This document shows positions 34,618-43,291 of a DNA stretch of 64,000 bases, one piece after another. The translations under genes and the position numbers were made by a program. Within the stretch, counting starts at the first letter, position 1. Every line of letters begins with the position of its first letter. The notes under the pieces are model-generated. The model was given only the letters and a program-made list of their open reading frames with translations, did no database searches and was not told the origin of the DNA. Source of the DNA: Pseudoalteromonas xiamenensis. GTDB lineage: Bacteria; Pseudomonadota; Gammaproteobacteria; Enterobacterales; Alteromonadaceae. The stretch is from assembly GCF_042431545.1 (NCBI RefSeq), contig NZ_JBHLYX010000001.1, one strand, 5' to 3'.

Positions 34618-35208
34618 ATGGGTGAATACCGCGCAATTAAAACCATAAAACTAGACGAGGTTTTCCAGTTTTGCGACCACTATGATTCTGAACCGCTTTC
34701 ACTATCGAGTTCAGCGCTTAAAGTCGTTACAGATTTCACTCGTAGACAACCTCAAGTCATCATGAAAGATGTGGATGTAGACCATGCGTTGTATATGATG
34801 ATAAATGGGCATGTAAGATCGAAGTTGGTTATTGATCACGATGATACGTTTCTTGGCGTGATCACCGCGAAAGATTTAACGGGTCGAAAAGTATTAGCAA
34901 CAGCACAAAAGAAAAGCTTAGGTCGTGCTGATTTAACGGTAGAAGACATGATGACTAAGCGATTTGAGCTTCAAGCAATGCCATATCGTCTTGTGGAATC
35001 AGCAAAAATTGGCGACGTCGTTGAAACACTTCAAGATATAGGTCAACAACATGTGTTATTGGTTGACGACAAAGGCGCATTGCGAGGTATGATTTCGGCA
35101 AGTGACATTGCAAGAGCATTGCACATGCCGGTGAATATCTTAGAAAAAGCTCGGTCATTTAAATCGATTTTCGAAATTATCCACGATAGAGAAGAGTTAG
35201 ACGCCTAG
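34618..35208 (+). CDS. CBS-domain protein
   Basis: A 196-residue protein from the ATG at 34618, chosen because TAAGGAG precedes it. Two CBS motifs form one Bateman module: DVDVDHALYMMINGHVRSKLVIDHDDTFLGVITAKDL and AKIGDVVETLQDIGQQHVLLVDDKGALRGMISASDIARAL. Such modules bind adenosine nucleotides. No enzymatic domain is attached, so it is probably a small energy or nucleotide sensor acting on a partner. An N-terminal 45-residue region and a C-terminal helix (SFKSIFEIIHDREEL) complete it. Partner unknown; the divergent FHA gene is one candidate. Confidence 0.88.
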   Translation: MGEYRAIKTIKLDEVFQFCDHYDSEPLSLSSSALKVVTDFTRRQPQVIMKDVDVDHALYMMINGHVRSKLVIDHDDTFLGVITAKDLTGRKVLATAQKKSLGRADLTVEDMMTKRFELQAMPYRLVESAKIGDVVETLQDIGQQHVLLVDDKGALRGMISASDIARALHMPVNILEKARSFKSIFEIIHDREELDA

Positions 35209-35222
35209 CAAAATCTATTTAG

Positions 35223-35256
35223 ATACAGGTTGGAGAGCGCCAACCTGTATTGTTTA
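35223..35256. terminator. Terminator hairpin after the CBS gene
   Basis: ATACAGGTTGG (35223-35233) pairs with CCAACCTGTAT (35240-35250), 6-nt loop, followed by TGTTT. It lies between convergent genes. Confidence 0.7.
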
Positions 35257-35274
35257 GCCAAATTCACGTTTACG

Positions 35275-36198
35275 CTATCGCACTTCTAGATTCAATTGTC
35301 CCACGTAATTTAGTGCACCAACAATTGCAGCAACTTGCCCCGCAATACAGTTTTCTGGCGTGGTAAGTTCACCATCTGGGTAAACTTCTGTCGTTGTGAC
35401 ATAAGGAGCATTAGTTACGCCCATGCAAAGTCCCAACTTTGTACCGTCATAATTGATGACGCCAAACTGTTCAAGTGCAACTCCAATTAGTTCATTATTA
35501 CTATCAGCTGGCGCAATCGTAGTTACCTTTTGGACTTCTTCAATGATCGCTTTTTGAAATTCTGGTTGTGGTTTTTGGGTATGGCCGACCAAATAAAACC
35601 CATCTGGGATATTCCAGTTGTGGTTGACTTTACCGTCTCTGGCTGCCAAAGCAGGACGAAATTCCGAGTTATCAGTGTCAGTCGTCTCATGCAAATCAAT
35701 ATGCATTAGAAAGGAGAGTTCATTGTCAGCTAGGTATTTGATAAATGAAGCTGCTTCAGGCGCTGGGCTGTTGCTGTAAAAAGAACGGTTTGGATCGATC
35801 GCATTTGGATTCCAGCGATTTATCGTTTCATAACCCCAAGGGCTAATGCAAGGTGCAACGATGAGATTAAATTTAGCTTCGTACTCTTTGCCAAAACGCG
35901 CTAAGAAATCAAGCGCGCCATGCACACCGCTCGTTTCATAGCCATGTACACCGCCGGTAATGAGTACATTGGGTTTTGTATTATCCCAAACTTTACTTCT
36001 AAGGATAAAAAGAGGAAAACGCTGAGCATAGTCTAACGTTCCGTACTGAACTTTATCGAAGTTCTCGGCTAATTCATCAATCTTAGATACAACTTCGTTA
36101 AAATAACTGCGGTGAGATACTTGCGAGGAAAACCACATTTCTTTGTGGTGTTGTTGCCATGGCTCACCAGGTGTGCCAATTGGATAAATGTTATTCAT
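35275..36198 (-). CDS. M14-family metallocarboxypeptidase
   Basis: A 307-residue zinc carboxypeptidase/deacylase-like protein without a signal peptide. The zinc motif H85-x-x-E88 lies in TGGVHGYETSG, and a downstream histidine in HIDLHET (about 166-172) can be the third ligand. NRSFYSNSPAPEA matches the substrate-carboxylate region of the family. Relatives include zinc carboxypeptidases and succinylglutamate desuccinylase/aspartoacylase-type enzymes, so the substrate could be a peptide or an N-acyl amino acid. It ends convergently to the CBS gene. Confidence 0.85.
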   Translation of the reverse strand: MNNIYPIGTPGEPWQQHHKEMWFSSQVSHRSYFNEVVSKIDELAENFDKVQYGTLDYAQRFPLFILRSKVWDNTKPNVLITGGVHGYETSGVHGALDFLARFGKEYEAKFNLIVAPCISPWGYETINRWNPNAIDPNRSFYSNSPAPEAASFIKYLADNELSFLMHIDLHETTDTDNSEFRPALAARDGKVNHNWNIPDGFYLVGHTQKPQPEFQKAIIEEVQKVTTIAPADSNNELIGVALEQFGVINYDGTKLGLCMGVTNAPYVTTTEVYPDGELTTPENCIAGQVAAIVGALNYVGQLNLEVR

Positions 36199-36232
36199 TT
36201 AAGCTGCCATTACTTTGAAAGGTAGCCATTAT

Positions 36233-36257
36233 GCTAAGAAAGCAGCGCTTTCTTAGC
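36233..36257. repeat. 11-bp perfect inverted repeat
   Basis: GCTAAGAAAGC and GCTTTCTTAGC around a 3-nt AGC centre, between the 136-residue membrane protein gene and the M14 gene. There is no T run, so it may be an mRNA stabiliser, a weak terminator or a binding site. Confidence 0.55.
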
Positions 36258-36278
36258 AAGTGAAATAGGGTGGTTAGA

Positions 36279-36689
36279 CTAAATCGCGTATCCTTGCACA
36301 CGAAGTTGTGCAAGTTGCTTTTCACATGGATTGAACGCAACGAACAGTAAGGTCGAATCAACAAGTGAGATTTTAGTAACTTTTAGTCCAAAAACAGAAA
36401 GTACTTTTACTCCAGTAATTTGTTCTGCTAAAACATAGCGACGTTTGCCGAGCGCATTTATGTAGTATAGTCCTTGAGAGCAAAAGACGGCTTTACGCTG
36501 ACCTGTCAGAGACAAGGCTAAATGGAAAGCGCAAAATAGAACAATAACTAATGCAAGAAACAGCTCCACATGATTGAATGACGACTTTCCAAAATCATTC
36601 AACAACGCGCCAAATCCCCAGACCGCAGCGGCGAATACGCACAATAGCACATAAAAAGATTTATTAATGTTTAGTTGTAATTCTCTCAT
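36279..36689 (-). CDS. Small membrane protein, unknown function
   Basis: A 136-residue protein with two transmembrane helices (about 10-30 and 40-62) followed by a soluble part containing GLYYINALGKRRYVLAEQITGVKV and ISLVDSTLLFVAFNP. That alternation looks like a bacterial PH-type (YdbT-like) beta domain after a membrane hairpin. This is only a pattern resemblance. It stands alone on the minus strand upstream of the M14 gene, separated from it by an inverted repeat. Confidence 0.6.
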   Translation of the reverse strand: MRELQLNINKSFYVLLCVFAAAVWGFGALLNDFGKSSFNHVELFLALVIVLFCAFHLALSLTGQRKAVFCSQGLYYINALGKRRYVLAEQITGVKVLSVFGLKVTKISLVDSTLLFVAFNPCEKQLAQLRVQGYAI

Positions 36690-36910
36690 GTCATCAACTC
36701 ACTACATTTTTGATTGTGTTTAGCTTAATGGAACAAAATGGAGGAAATGTGGAGGTAGTACAAAATCACTAATTTTTGAGGTTGTATTTTGATATTAGTT
36801 ATAACACATTGAAATATAACAAATGAATAACACGTTAAATATATCGAAAAGCATCTGCAGCGGTATAAACTCGATGGTGGCTTAAAGAAATTGTATTCGA
36901 AAGTGCAATT

Positions 36911-37774
36911 TTACTGAGGCGGCATTAAGGTTTTCCAGTTCGTTACGCTTTGATTTAGAAATCCGCACTCTTGATAAGCTCGTTCAATAAAACCCGTTTT
37001 ACGAAGAATCGATAACCCTGTTTGCAATGCTTGAAATGCGTTTGCTCCAAGAGGATGCTTTTTTGATACAACAAAATGTCGACTGTCTAAAAGTGCAATT
37101 TTTAATTTTGGAATTGCCTCAATTTTATAGCCTGTACCTTGATATTCATAAGGGGGATGATTCGTAAAAGGTACGAGCATTACATCGACCCAGCCGCGAC
37201 TAACCATTTTAGCCATGACTATCCAATCTGATTCATCAACAAGTGTTTTTGGCTTTAGCGCGTTAATTGTCTTCCAATCAACATACCACGCTTGGCTAGA
37301 AACAATTGAGACACCGCTTAAATCGGAGGTTATCTTTTTACTTACTTCAGCTATTCTAGAAGGGGAGGTAAAGATACCGGCAAAGTATTCCCCTTTACGA
37401 ATTATAGGATCTGAAATGTAAACTTCGTCTTCGTATTGTGCTGCGTCACTGTACCAAATGGTGTCAAAACTAATTAACAACAAGCCATCTTTTAAGAGTC
37501 TTAAATTACGCACGTCATAATTGCCAAGTTCAAATTCAAACTGTAAGTTCAATCCCCCCAAGGCAATTGCTCTTTGTACCAGTATAAAGTCAACAACATC
37601 ACGTTGGCATACTTCGTGTTGAAAGTGCTCGATGGTCATTGGTGAGTCACTACCTAAGAGTGTCTGGGCATATTCGTAAATATCTTTTTCAATAGTTATA
37701 GGCACTTCCAACCCATCAGAAGCGGATGTGCATAACGACATGAGGATCAAAAAGGTTAAACAGGTTTTTTGCAT
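36911..37774 (-). CDS. Periplasmic solute-binding-like protein (SBP type 3 fold), orphan
   Basis: A 287-residue exported protein with a signal peptide (MQKTCLTFLILMSLCTSASDG). Two-lobed binding-protein features are seen: LLLISFDTIWYSDAAQYEDEVYISDPII, a typical ISxP...YF region, then a lobe with VSRGWVDVMLVPFTN and HFVVSKKHPLG. Similar Alteromonadales proteins are annotated as transporter substrate-binding domain proteins and are often single genes not linked to an ABC transporter. None is encoded here, so a sensory role is possible. Ligand unknown. Confidence 0.7.
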   Translation of the reverse strand: MQKTCLTFLILMSLCTSASDGLEVPITIEKDIYEYAQTLLGSDSPMTIEHFQHEVCQRDVVDFILVQRAIALGGLNLQFEFELGNYDVRNLRLLKDGLLLISFDTIWYSDAAQYEDEVYISDPIIRKGEYFAGIFTSPSRIAEVSKKITSDLSGVSIVSSQAWYVDWKTINALKPKTLVDESDWIVMAKMVSRGWVDVMLVPFTNHPPYEYQGTGYKIEAIPKLKIALLDSRHFVVSKKHPLGANAFQALQTGLSILRKTGFIERAYQECGFLNQSVTNWKTLMPPQ

Positions 37775-38001
37775 GAATAAGTACCGTCGATTCCCTTATG
37801 AGTGTAGCGTAAAGTGTTATTTTTGGTTAAAAAATAAACTTGCTAGACCAGTTTTCGTTTATTGCAAAATGAAAAAAAATCATATGCTGATACTATTTTT
37901 GAGCGCGGTAAAAGCTGCTATAAAAATAAACTTGCAACGAAAAGCATTCATCAAAGAGAGAATAGTCTGGTGCGGCTTTTCAAATTTAAAAGGAATAAAA
38001 A

Positions 38002-38397
38002 ATGAAATTTGAACAGCTACTTACACACTTTGATATGGGCATTAGCATCGAGCAATTACAGAAAGAATCACTGTTAGACATTGCTATTTTGTTTATGGGA
38101 CTTGATGGCGCAATTGATGATAAAGAAAAGCTTGTCGTTAAATCGTTTGCTCGCAATTTAGACTGGCATTCTGTTATTCCCCTCGATGATTACATTACGG
38201 ACATGCAAGGGAAGTGTATTCTTGCCATCCAAAGTAACGAGGTTGAGTCATTTATTCAACACCGTTTGAAGCATATTGTAGATGCACCAATGCGAGACTT
38301 GGCTTTGAAACTAGCTACTGAAGTGTCAAAAGCGGATGGCACGGTTGATGACAAAGAACGCAGAGCATTGTCATTGCTTGAAGCGGAAATTATTTAG
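38002..38397 (+). CDS. TerB-like protein
   Basis: A 131-residue acidic helical protein. Two related segments, FMGLDGAIDDKEKLVVKSFA and VSKADGTVDDKERRALSLLE, carry the DG-x-(I/V)-xx-xE pattern of TerB/YebE-type domains, which bind divalent metal and occur in tellurite-resistance and stress proteins. No other ter gene is present. A GGAATAAAAA sequence before the ATG is a weak ribosome-binding site. Function unknown beyond the family. Confidence 0.7.
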   Translation: MKFEQLLTHFDMGISIEQLQKESLLDIAILFMGLDGAIDDKEKLVVKSFARNLDWHSVIPLDDYITDMQGKCILAIQSNEVESFIQHRLKHIVDAPMRDLALKLATEVSKADGTVDDKERRALSLLEAEII

Positions 38398-38405
38398 GTT
38401 TTACA

Positions 38406-38442
38406 AGAACGGTGAGACCTAGCGCTTTTCACCGTTCTTTAG
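38406..38442 (+). terminator. Terminator after the TerB-like gene
   Basis: AGAACGGTGA (38406-38415) pairs with TCACCGTTCT (38429-38438), followed by TT. It lies between convergent genes. Confidence 0.65.
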
Positions 38443-38469
38443 GTATCAGTATTTGGAGCGCTTTTTCTT

Positions 38470-39357
38470 TCACAATAGGTCATTGAGTGCCTTGTCTAAT
38501 GTAGGGTAGTCAAAATTGAAGCCCGCGCAAAGCAGACGTTTTGGATAGACTCCCTGCCCATAGATGAGTAAATCTGCCATTTCACCGAATAGTAATTTCA
38601 TTACCCATGCAGGCATAGAGAGTAAGCAAGGCCTTTGAAGTTGTGCAGCGAGTGTTTTTGAAAATTCATGGTTGTTAACCGCGTTTGGTGCAGTCATATT
38701 GAAAATGCCGTTTGAAGTTGAATTTTCAAGCAAAAAAATGATGCCTTTGACCATGTCTTGGATGTGGATCCAAGACATTAATTGCTGGCCATCCGCAACG
38801 ACACTACCTATCCCTAGCTTGAACGACGGCAGCAGTTTTTTTAGTGCTCCACCATCTTTACTCAACACAATGCCAGTTCGAAGTATGCATACGCGAGTAT
38901 TCTGGTTGGTCTTAAGTGCTTCATTTTCCCACATCGAACATAATTCATGTGAAAACTCAATAAAGGCTTCTTCAAACGATTCATCTATCAGTAGATTTGG
39001 CGATTGCCTACCGTAGTAGCCAATTGCACTTCCCGAGATAAAAACGCTAGGTGGATTTACACAGTTATTTATTTTCGAAACGAGCGATTCCGTTATCCCA
39101 AGTCTACTTTGCACAATTAACTGCTTCTGTTGCTCATTCCACCGTTTTTCAGCGATAGGCTCACCAGCCAAATTGATTACTGCATCAATATCATTAAAAT
39201 CAACATCTTCAATGTGTGAGATTGGAGTGATATGATTTGAGTCACTGAACAGTTTATTGTCAGTGTTTCTTGTTAACACAAAAAGCGAGTGTGCGTTTAA
39301 TTGAGCACAAAGCATGCTACCGATTAAACCAGTTCCACCTGTTATTAATATTTTCAT
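38470..39357 (-). CDS. yfcH: TIGR01777-family NAD(P)-binding epimerase-like protein (YfcH)
   Basis: A 295-residue extended short-chain dehydrogenase. The Rossmann motif GGTGLIG is at 7-13; VINLAGEPIAEKRW, ISGSAIGYYGRQ (the YxxxK region is replaced by the family's YYG form), VLRTGIVLSKDGGALKKLLP and SWIHIQDM are hallmarks of the YfcH/SDR39U1 group. The substrate is unknown; plant and fungal relatives affect cell division or plastid development. Monocistronic, divergent from the AI-2E family gene. Confidence 0.9.
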   Translation of the reverse strand: MKILITGGTGLIGSMLCAQLNAHSLFVLTRNTDNKLFSDSNHITPISHIEDVDFNDIDAVINLAGEPIAEKRWNEQQKQLIVQSRLGITESLVSKINNCVNPPSVFISGSAIGYYGRQSPNLLIDESFEEAFIEFSHELCSMWENEALKTNQNTRVCILRTGIVLSKDGGALKKLLPSFKLGIGSVVADGQQLMSWIHIQDMVKGIIFLLENSTSNGIFNMTAPNAVNNHEFSKTLAAQLQRPCLLSMPAWVMKLLFGEMADLLIYGQGVYPKRLLCAGFNFDYPTLDKALNDLL

Positions 39358-39486
39358 AGAAGTTTATGTGACTGAAATATACTCTATATACGGTATAGTG
39401 GATGGTTTAGATTAGCGCGAGCGCCACGAATTTATTTGAAACACATTGTGGTCTATGCGTGTTTCAACCGTTTGAAAGGGAAAAAG

Positions 39487-40524
39487 ATGTCTCAAGTTTC
39501 ACCCGCACATCGAACACTAGTAATACTCGCTTGTCTGGTTATTGTTTTTGCCGGAATTAAGCTTGCTAGTAGCATAGTTATTCCATTTATATTGGCAGCG
39601 TTTATCGCCATTATTTGTAGTCCAATGCTTCATTTCTTTGCTCGGTTTCATATACCAAAAGGCATTTCTATTTTGCTTATTATCGCAATCGTGGTTGGTA
39701 TAGGTGTGAGTTTAGCTGGATTGGTCGGGCAATCTGTAACGGATTTTTCGAAACAGCTTCCAAGTTACAAGGCTCAGCTACAAGACAAGTTCGTGTGGTT
39801 AATTAATATCGCGGCAACGTATGGCGTACCGGTTGACAAGCAGCAACTCATTAAGCTCTTTGATCCAGGCCAAGTATTTGATGTGGCTACAAATACTTTG
39901 TCGAGCCTAGGTGGTGTGATGGCAAACATATTCCTCATTATGTTAACTGTTATTTTTATGCTTTTCGAGGCGCCAACCTTAAGTCAAAAAGTGCATCTCG
40001 CATTAGATGACCCTGAAATGAAAATGAAAGCCATTGACCGATTCTTAGAGTCTATCAACAGTTATCTTGCCATAAAAACGCTTGTTTCGCTGGCCACCGG
40101 TGTGTTGGTGAGTGTTTTCCTCTGGATCCTCGGGTTGGATTATTTTCTGTTATGGGGCGTTATTGCTTTCTTTTTGAATTACATTCCAAACATTGGTTCA
40201 ATCATCGCCGCCGTGCCCGCTGTTTTACTTGCACTTGTTACACTCGGTCCGTTGGAATCTGGAATTGTTGCAATTGGTTATGTCATCATTAATACGGTAA
40301 TGGGCAATATCATTGAACCGAAATTTATGGGTAAAGGGCTTGGGTTATCAACGTTGGTTGTTTTCTTATCACTCATTTTTTGGGGATGGCTACTCGGAAC
40401 GGTGGGTATGTTGTTGTCGGTTCCTCTCACTATGGTCGTTAAGATAGGTTTAGAAAATACAGAGAAAGGGAAGTGGCTTGCGGTCTTACTAGGGAACGTT
40501 GATGAAAACAAAGATGCCCACTAA
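39487..40524 (+). CDS. AI-2E family transporter (TqsA/YdiK/PerM superfamily)
   Basis: A 345-residue membrane protein with about eight hydrophobic segments and the family signatures FILAAFIAIICSPML, FLNYIPNIGSIIAAVPAVLLAL and IEPKFMGKGLGLSTLVVFLSLIFWGWLLG. TqsA of E. coli (344 residues) affects export of the quorum signal AI-2; other members are ion antiporters. The ATG at 39487, with AAGGG 6 nt upstream, is preferred to the longer TTG frame at 39436, giving the usual length. Its stop overlaps that of the convergent LprI-like gene. The actual substrate is not predictable. Confidence 0.92.
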   Translation: MSQVSPAHRTLVILACLVIVFAGIKLASSIVIPFILAAFIAIICSPMLHFFARFHIPKGISILLIIAIVVGIGVSLAGLVGQSVTDFSKQLPSYKAQLQDKFVWLINIAATYGVPVDKQQLIKLFDPGQVFDVATNTLSSLGGVMANIFLIMLTVIFMLFEAPTLSQKVHLALDDPEMKMKAIDRFLESINSYLAIKTLVSLATGVLVSVFLWILGLDYFLLWGVIAFFLNYIPNIGSIIAAVPAVLLALVTLGPLESGIVAIGYVIINTVMGNIIEPKFMGKGLGLSTLVVFLSLIFWGWLLGTVGMLLSVPLTMVVKIGLENTEKGKWLAVLLGNVDENKDAH

Positions 40525-40925
40525 TAGGGCATCTTAAGCGTTTCTAAGTTTTGTTTACGTAAATTAATTTCGCAAGTTTTATAGGCAATTGCCGCCTTCG
40601 TTGGATTAGGCATTTTATGCAAATAACGCCATCTGCAGGTGTCTTCCATATAATTTACTTGGTTATTGGCAGCTCGTTTAATGATAGGCAGGAGCTGAGT
40701 ATTACCAGTATCTTCCTGTATTTTTTCAATGTCTAACTTGAGCTTTTGAAACCAAGTCTGTTCAGACGATTTTAACAGTTCGATATTTTGATCTAAACAT
40801 TGGATATACTTTTTAGCTTTCTCAGGATGATCACTTTCAAGAGCACTGCAATCGCGCAAATTGTCTAGAGCATGTACAGAAGGAGCTAAAAGTAAGCTCA
40901 AAGCCATTAAATTAGTTCTTTTCAT
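40521..40925 (-). CDS. LprI-like exported small protein
   Basis: A 134-residue protein with a signal peptide cut near SVHA-LDN. The mature part has four cysteines and the pattern KRAANNQVNYMEDTCRWRY...AYKTCEINLRKQNLETL, which resembles the LprI/DUF1311 family (in mycobacteria a lysozyme inhibitor). It overlaps the end of the PhoQ-like kinase gene by 14 bp, making it the fourth gene of the PepSY-phoP-phoQ operon. Envelope stress protection is plausible from family and context but not shown. Confidence 0.7.
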   Translation of the reverse strand: MKRTNLMALSLLLAPSVHALDNLRDCSALESDHPEKAKKYIQCLDQNIELLKSSEQTWFQKLKLDIEKIQEDTGNTQLLPIIKRAANNQVNYMEDTCRWRYLHKMPNPTKAAIAYKTCEINLRKQNLETLKMPY

Positions 40926-42252
40926 TTTTAAATTCTACCACAAATTCTGCGCCGCCGAGCTCTGACTGACCAATCACTAAATTACCGTGATAGGAATTGA
41001 CCAAGTCTGACACAATCGCCATACCTACGCCATGTCCTGCTTCATATGTGTCTAGCCGTTTGCCTCGGGTAAGAAGATCTTCTCGCTTGTCCTCTGGGAC
41101 ACCAGGTCCATCATCACTAACGCACAAGCGAACACCTTTGTTTTGCAAACGGGTCACCGTTATATCGACTTTGGATGCGCAAGCTTTACACGCGTTATCA
41201 ATTAAATTGCCAAAAATTTCCATTAAATCTGTTTTGTCTCCAAGAAAAGCGGCTTTCTCTTCACATGAAAACGTAAATTCAATGTCTTTTTGGTGATAAA
41301 CCTTTCTCATTGCATTAAGTATAGACTGTACAATAGGTTCAATTTCAGTTTGCTTTTTCCAAGCATCAGAAGCACCCGTTGCAGCTCGCTTTAATTGATG
41401 CTCAATCATTGCGTTAATGCGGTCAAGTTGCTCTTGAGCGTCTAAATCGTTTGCTAAAGGGCTCGATTTCAAAACCGCTAAAGGTGTTTTTAAGGCATGC
41501 GCGAGATCACTTAATGAGGCTCGATACCGTTCTTTCTGACGTTGCTGTGATTCCAGTAGAAGGTTTAAGTCGAGCTTGATATTTCGGAGTTCGACAGGGT
41601 AGAGTCCTGACACTCGTTCTCGATTGCCAGCTTCAATTTCTTTGATTTCTTTGTCCAGTCGTTGCAGCGGTCGTGCGTTCCAAATAAAGCCAAGCGCCAT
41701 GAGTCCTGCAATCACAATCCCCATTATTAGCATCCACGTGACGAGTGTATCCCTAAATCGACCCATTTGAGCGAGTAGAGCAGAATTTTGCTTTAATAAG
41801 ATAAAACGGGCTTGCTGTGAATGCTCCGCATTGCCGAGGATAACCGTTAAGCTGAGTTGCCAATAGGCAACGCCTTGGTAATCGACACGTCTAAAATCTG
41901 AGTTACCAGCCTGCGCATCACTGAATTCGGGTGAGACGGAGAGATTTACAGCAGACTCGGAATACCAAATGAGTTCGTTACCTTGATAAATTAGTGCGTA
42001 AGTATCTGAGTTGAGGCGATTGAGTTCGGGTGCCAAGATGCTTCTGGGCATGCCAATTCCCTCATCCAAAAATTCAACTTCTGAGATAAGCGAATATAAG
42101 TGTGCTTCAAGTGTATTGCGCGTGGCTTCGACCAGAGAATCGTAATAAGCACGACCAATCGAAAAGAAAAGCGAAGGTAAAGCAACAACTAAAACAAAGA
42201 CAAGGATAAATCCTTGTCTTATTTTCAGGGATATTTGCGGTCCAATTACCAC
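40912..42252 (-). CDS. PhoQ-like sensor histidine kinase
   Basis: A 446-residue membrane kinase. Transmembrane segments at about 14-34 and 172-192 flank a periplasmic sensor of about 135 residues. A HAMP-like linker follows, then an H-box DLAHALKTPLAVL (phospho-acceptor H252), an N-box NLIDNACKACASKV, and ATP-lid motifs DDGPGVP and GHGVGMAIV. Architecture and partner match PhoQ, which senses divalent cations, acid and cationic peptides in enterics; the sensor domain here is too divergent to assign the signal. It overlaps the regulator gene by 7 bp. Confidence 0.9.
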   Translation of the reverse strand: MVIGPQISLKIRQGFILVFVLVVALPSLFFSIGRAYYDSLVEATRNTLEAHLYSLISEVEFLDEGIGMPRSILAPELNRLNSDTYALIYQGNELIWYSESAVNLSVSPEFSDAQAGNSDFRRVDYQGVAYWQLSLTVILGNAEHSQQARFILLKQNSALLAQMGRFRDTLVTWMLIMGIVIAGLMALGFIWNARPLQRLDKEIKEIEAGNRERVSGLYPVELRNIKLDLNLLLESQQRQKERYRASLSDLAHALKTPLAVLKSSPLANDLDAQEQLDRINAMIEHQLKRAATGASDAWKKQTEIEPIVQSILNAMRKVYHQKDIEFTFSCEEKAAFLGDKTDLMEIFGNLIDNACKACASKVDITVTRLQNKGVRLCVSDDGPGVPEDKREDLLTRGKRLDTYEAGHGVGMAIVSDLVNSYHGNLVIGQSELGGAEFVVEFKNEKN

Positions 42253-42920
42253 TGTGTTTTTAACCTATATCCTCTACCGCGAAGCGTCTCAACAGGGTTA
42301 AGTTCGCCCGATGGATCAAGCTTCTTACGAAGGCGTAGTACGAAAACTTCGATAACGTTTGAATCTAAGTCGAAGTCTTGATCATAGATATGTTCAGTGA
42401 GCTCAGCCTTAGAAATAACCTTTTGTGGGTTTACCATCATGTATTCGAGGACTTTATACTCGTAAGCCGTTAAACTCATTTCTTCATCGTTCACCCAAAC
42501 TTGTTGAGAACGGGTATTCAGTTTAATTGGGCCGATAATAATTTCAGGGTTCGCTTGGCCTGCACTGCGACGTATAAGCGCGTTACAGCGCGCAATCAAT
42601 TCTTCTACATGGAATGGTTTCGTTAAGTAATCGTCTGCGCCAGCGTCGAGACCTTCTACTTTGTCTTGCCATCTGTCGCGAGCGGTTAAAATAAGGATTG
42701 GGATATCAACTTCAGCAGCTCTTGCTTTTTTAATCAGCTCAATACCATCAAGTTTAGGTAAACCTAAGTCGATAACCGCCATGTCGAGCGGGTACTCTTT
42801 TATATGGAATAAGCCAGACTCACCATCATGGCAAACATCAACACTGTATTTTTCTTTTTCTAGAGCATTTCGCAGGTTGTCTGCCAAATGCAAATCGTCT
42901 TCAATTACCAAAATTCGCAT
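42246..42920 (-). CDS. PhoP-like OmpR-family response regulator
   Basis: A 224-residue two-domain regulator. The receiver has ED8-D9, phospho-acceptor D51 in VIDLGLPKLDG, T79 and K101 in LTKPFHVEE. The C-terminal winged helix has the SLTAYEYKVLEYMM and RGRGYRLK motifs. The run ILTARDRWQDKVEGLDAGADDY is strongly PhoP-like. It lies 3 bp after the PepSY gene and overlaps the kinase, so the three are translated together. The target genes are unknown. Confidence 0.93.
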   Translation of the reverse strand: MRILVIEDDLHLADNLRNALEKEKYSVDVCHDGESGLFHIKEYPLDMAVIDLGLPKLDGIELIKKARAAEVDIPILILTARDRWQDKVEGLDAGADDYLTKPFHVEELIARCNALIRRSAGQANPEIIIGPIKLNTRSQQVWVNDEEMSLTAYEYKVLEYMMVNPQKVISKAELTEHIYDQDFDLDSNVIEVFVLRLRKKLDPSGELNPVETLRGRGYRLKTQW

Positions 42921-42923
42921 GGT

Positions 42924-43175
42924 TTAGTCCTTACGCACAGCGCCTGTCTTCTTGTCTACTTGTACATCAAGCACTCGGCCATTTGAACCGAGAATTCGAA
43001 TGATGTAGTACGAGCCTTGATCTGTAATTTTAAGTGTCTTACCGCTGTATTCCTTTAATGCTAATTCAACGGCTTCCTTTTTAGTCAATGTGTCAGAGTC
43101 TGTTTTCCCAAAGGCTGGTGGCAAAGACCAAATACTCAGTCCAATCACCGCAACTAAAGTGAACAATCTCATCAT
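42924..43175 (-). CDS. PepSY-domain periplasmic protein
   Basis: An 83-residue exported protein: a signal peptide (MMRLFTLVAVIGLSIWSLPPAFG), then a single PepSY domain with LTKKEAVELALKEYSGK...YYIIRILGSNGRVLDVQVDKKTGAV. PepSY domains are thought to inhibit proteases or bind envelope ligands. It is the first gene of the operon with the PhoP/PhoQ-like pair and may modulate sensor input. The pairing of PepSY genes with this kind of two-component system is recurrent in marine gammaproteobacteria, as far as I recall. Confidence 0.85.
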   Translation of the reverse strand: MMRLFTLVAVIGLSIWSLPPAFGKTDSDTLTKKEAVELALKEYSGKTLKITDQGSYYIIRILGSNGRVLDVQVDKKTGAVRKD

Positions 43176-43291
43176 CTAACTCCAATTTTCTGGGTTACGA
43201 CATCGTAGGCTTTTACACAGACTACAAATGCAAGGCATGGTACAAGCCTAGTCGCGACGCTCTGAACTCTTCCTGAATTAAAATGAATACC

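Noticed and set aside
37728..38012. 94-codon open frame upstream of the TerB-like gene
   Set aside because: It overlaps the divergent binding-protein start and the TerB-like start, has no ribosome-binding site, and looks like translated AT-rich promoter DNA.
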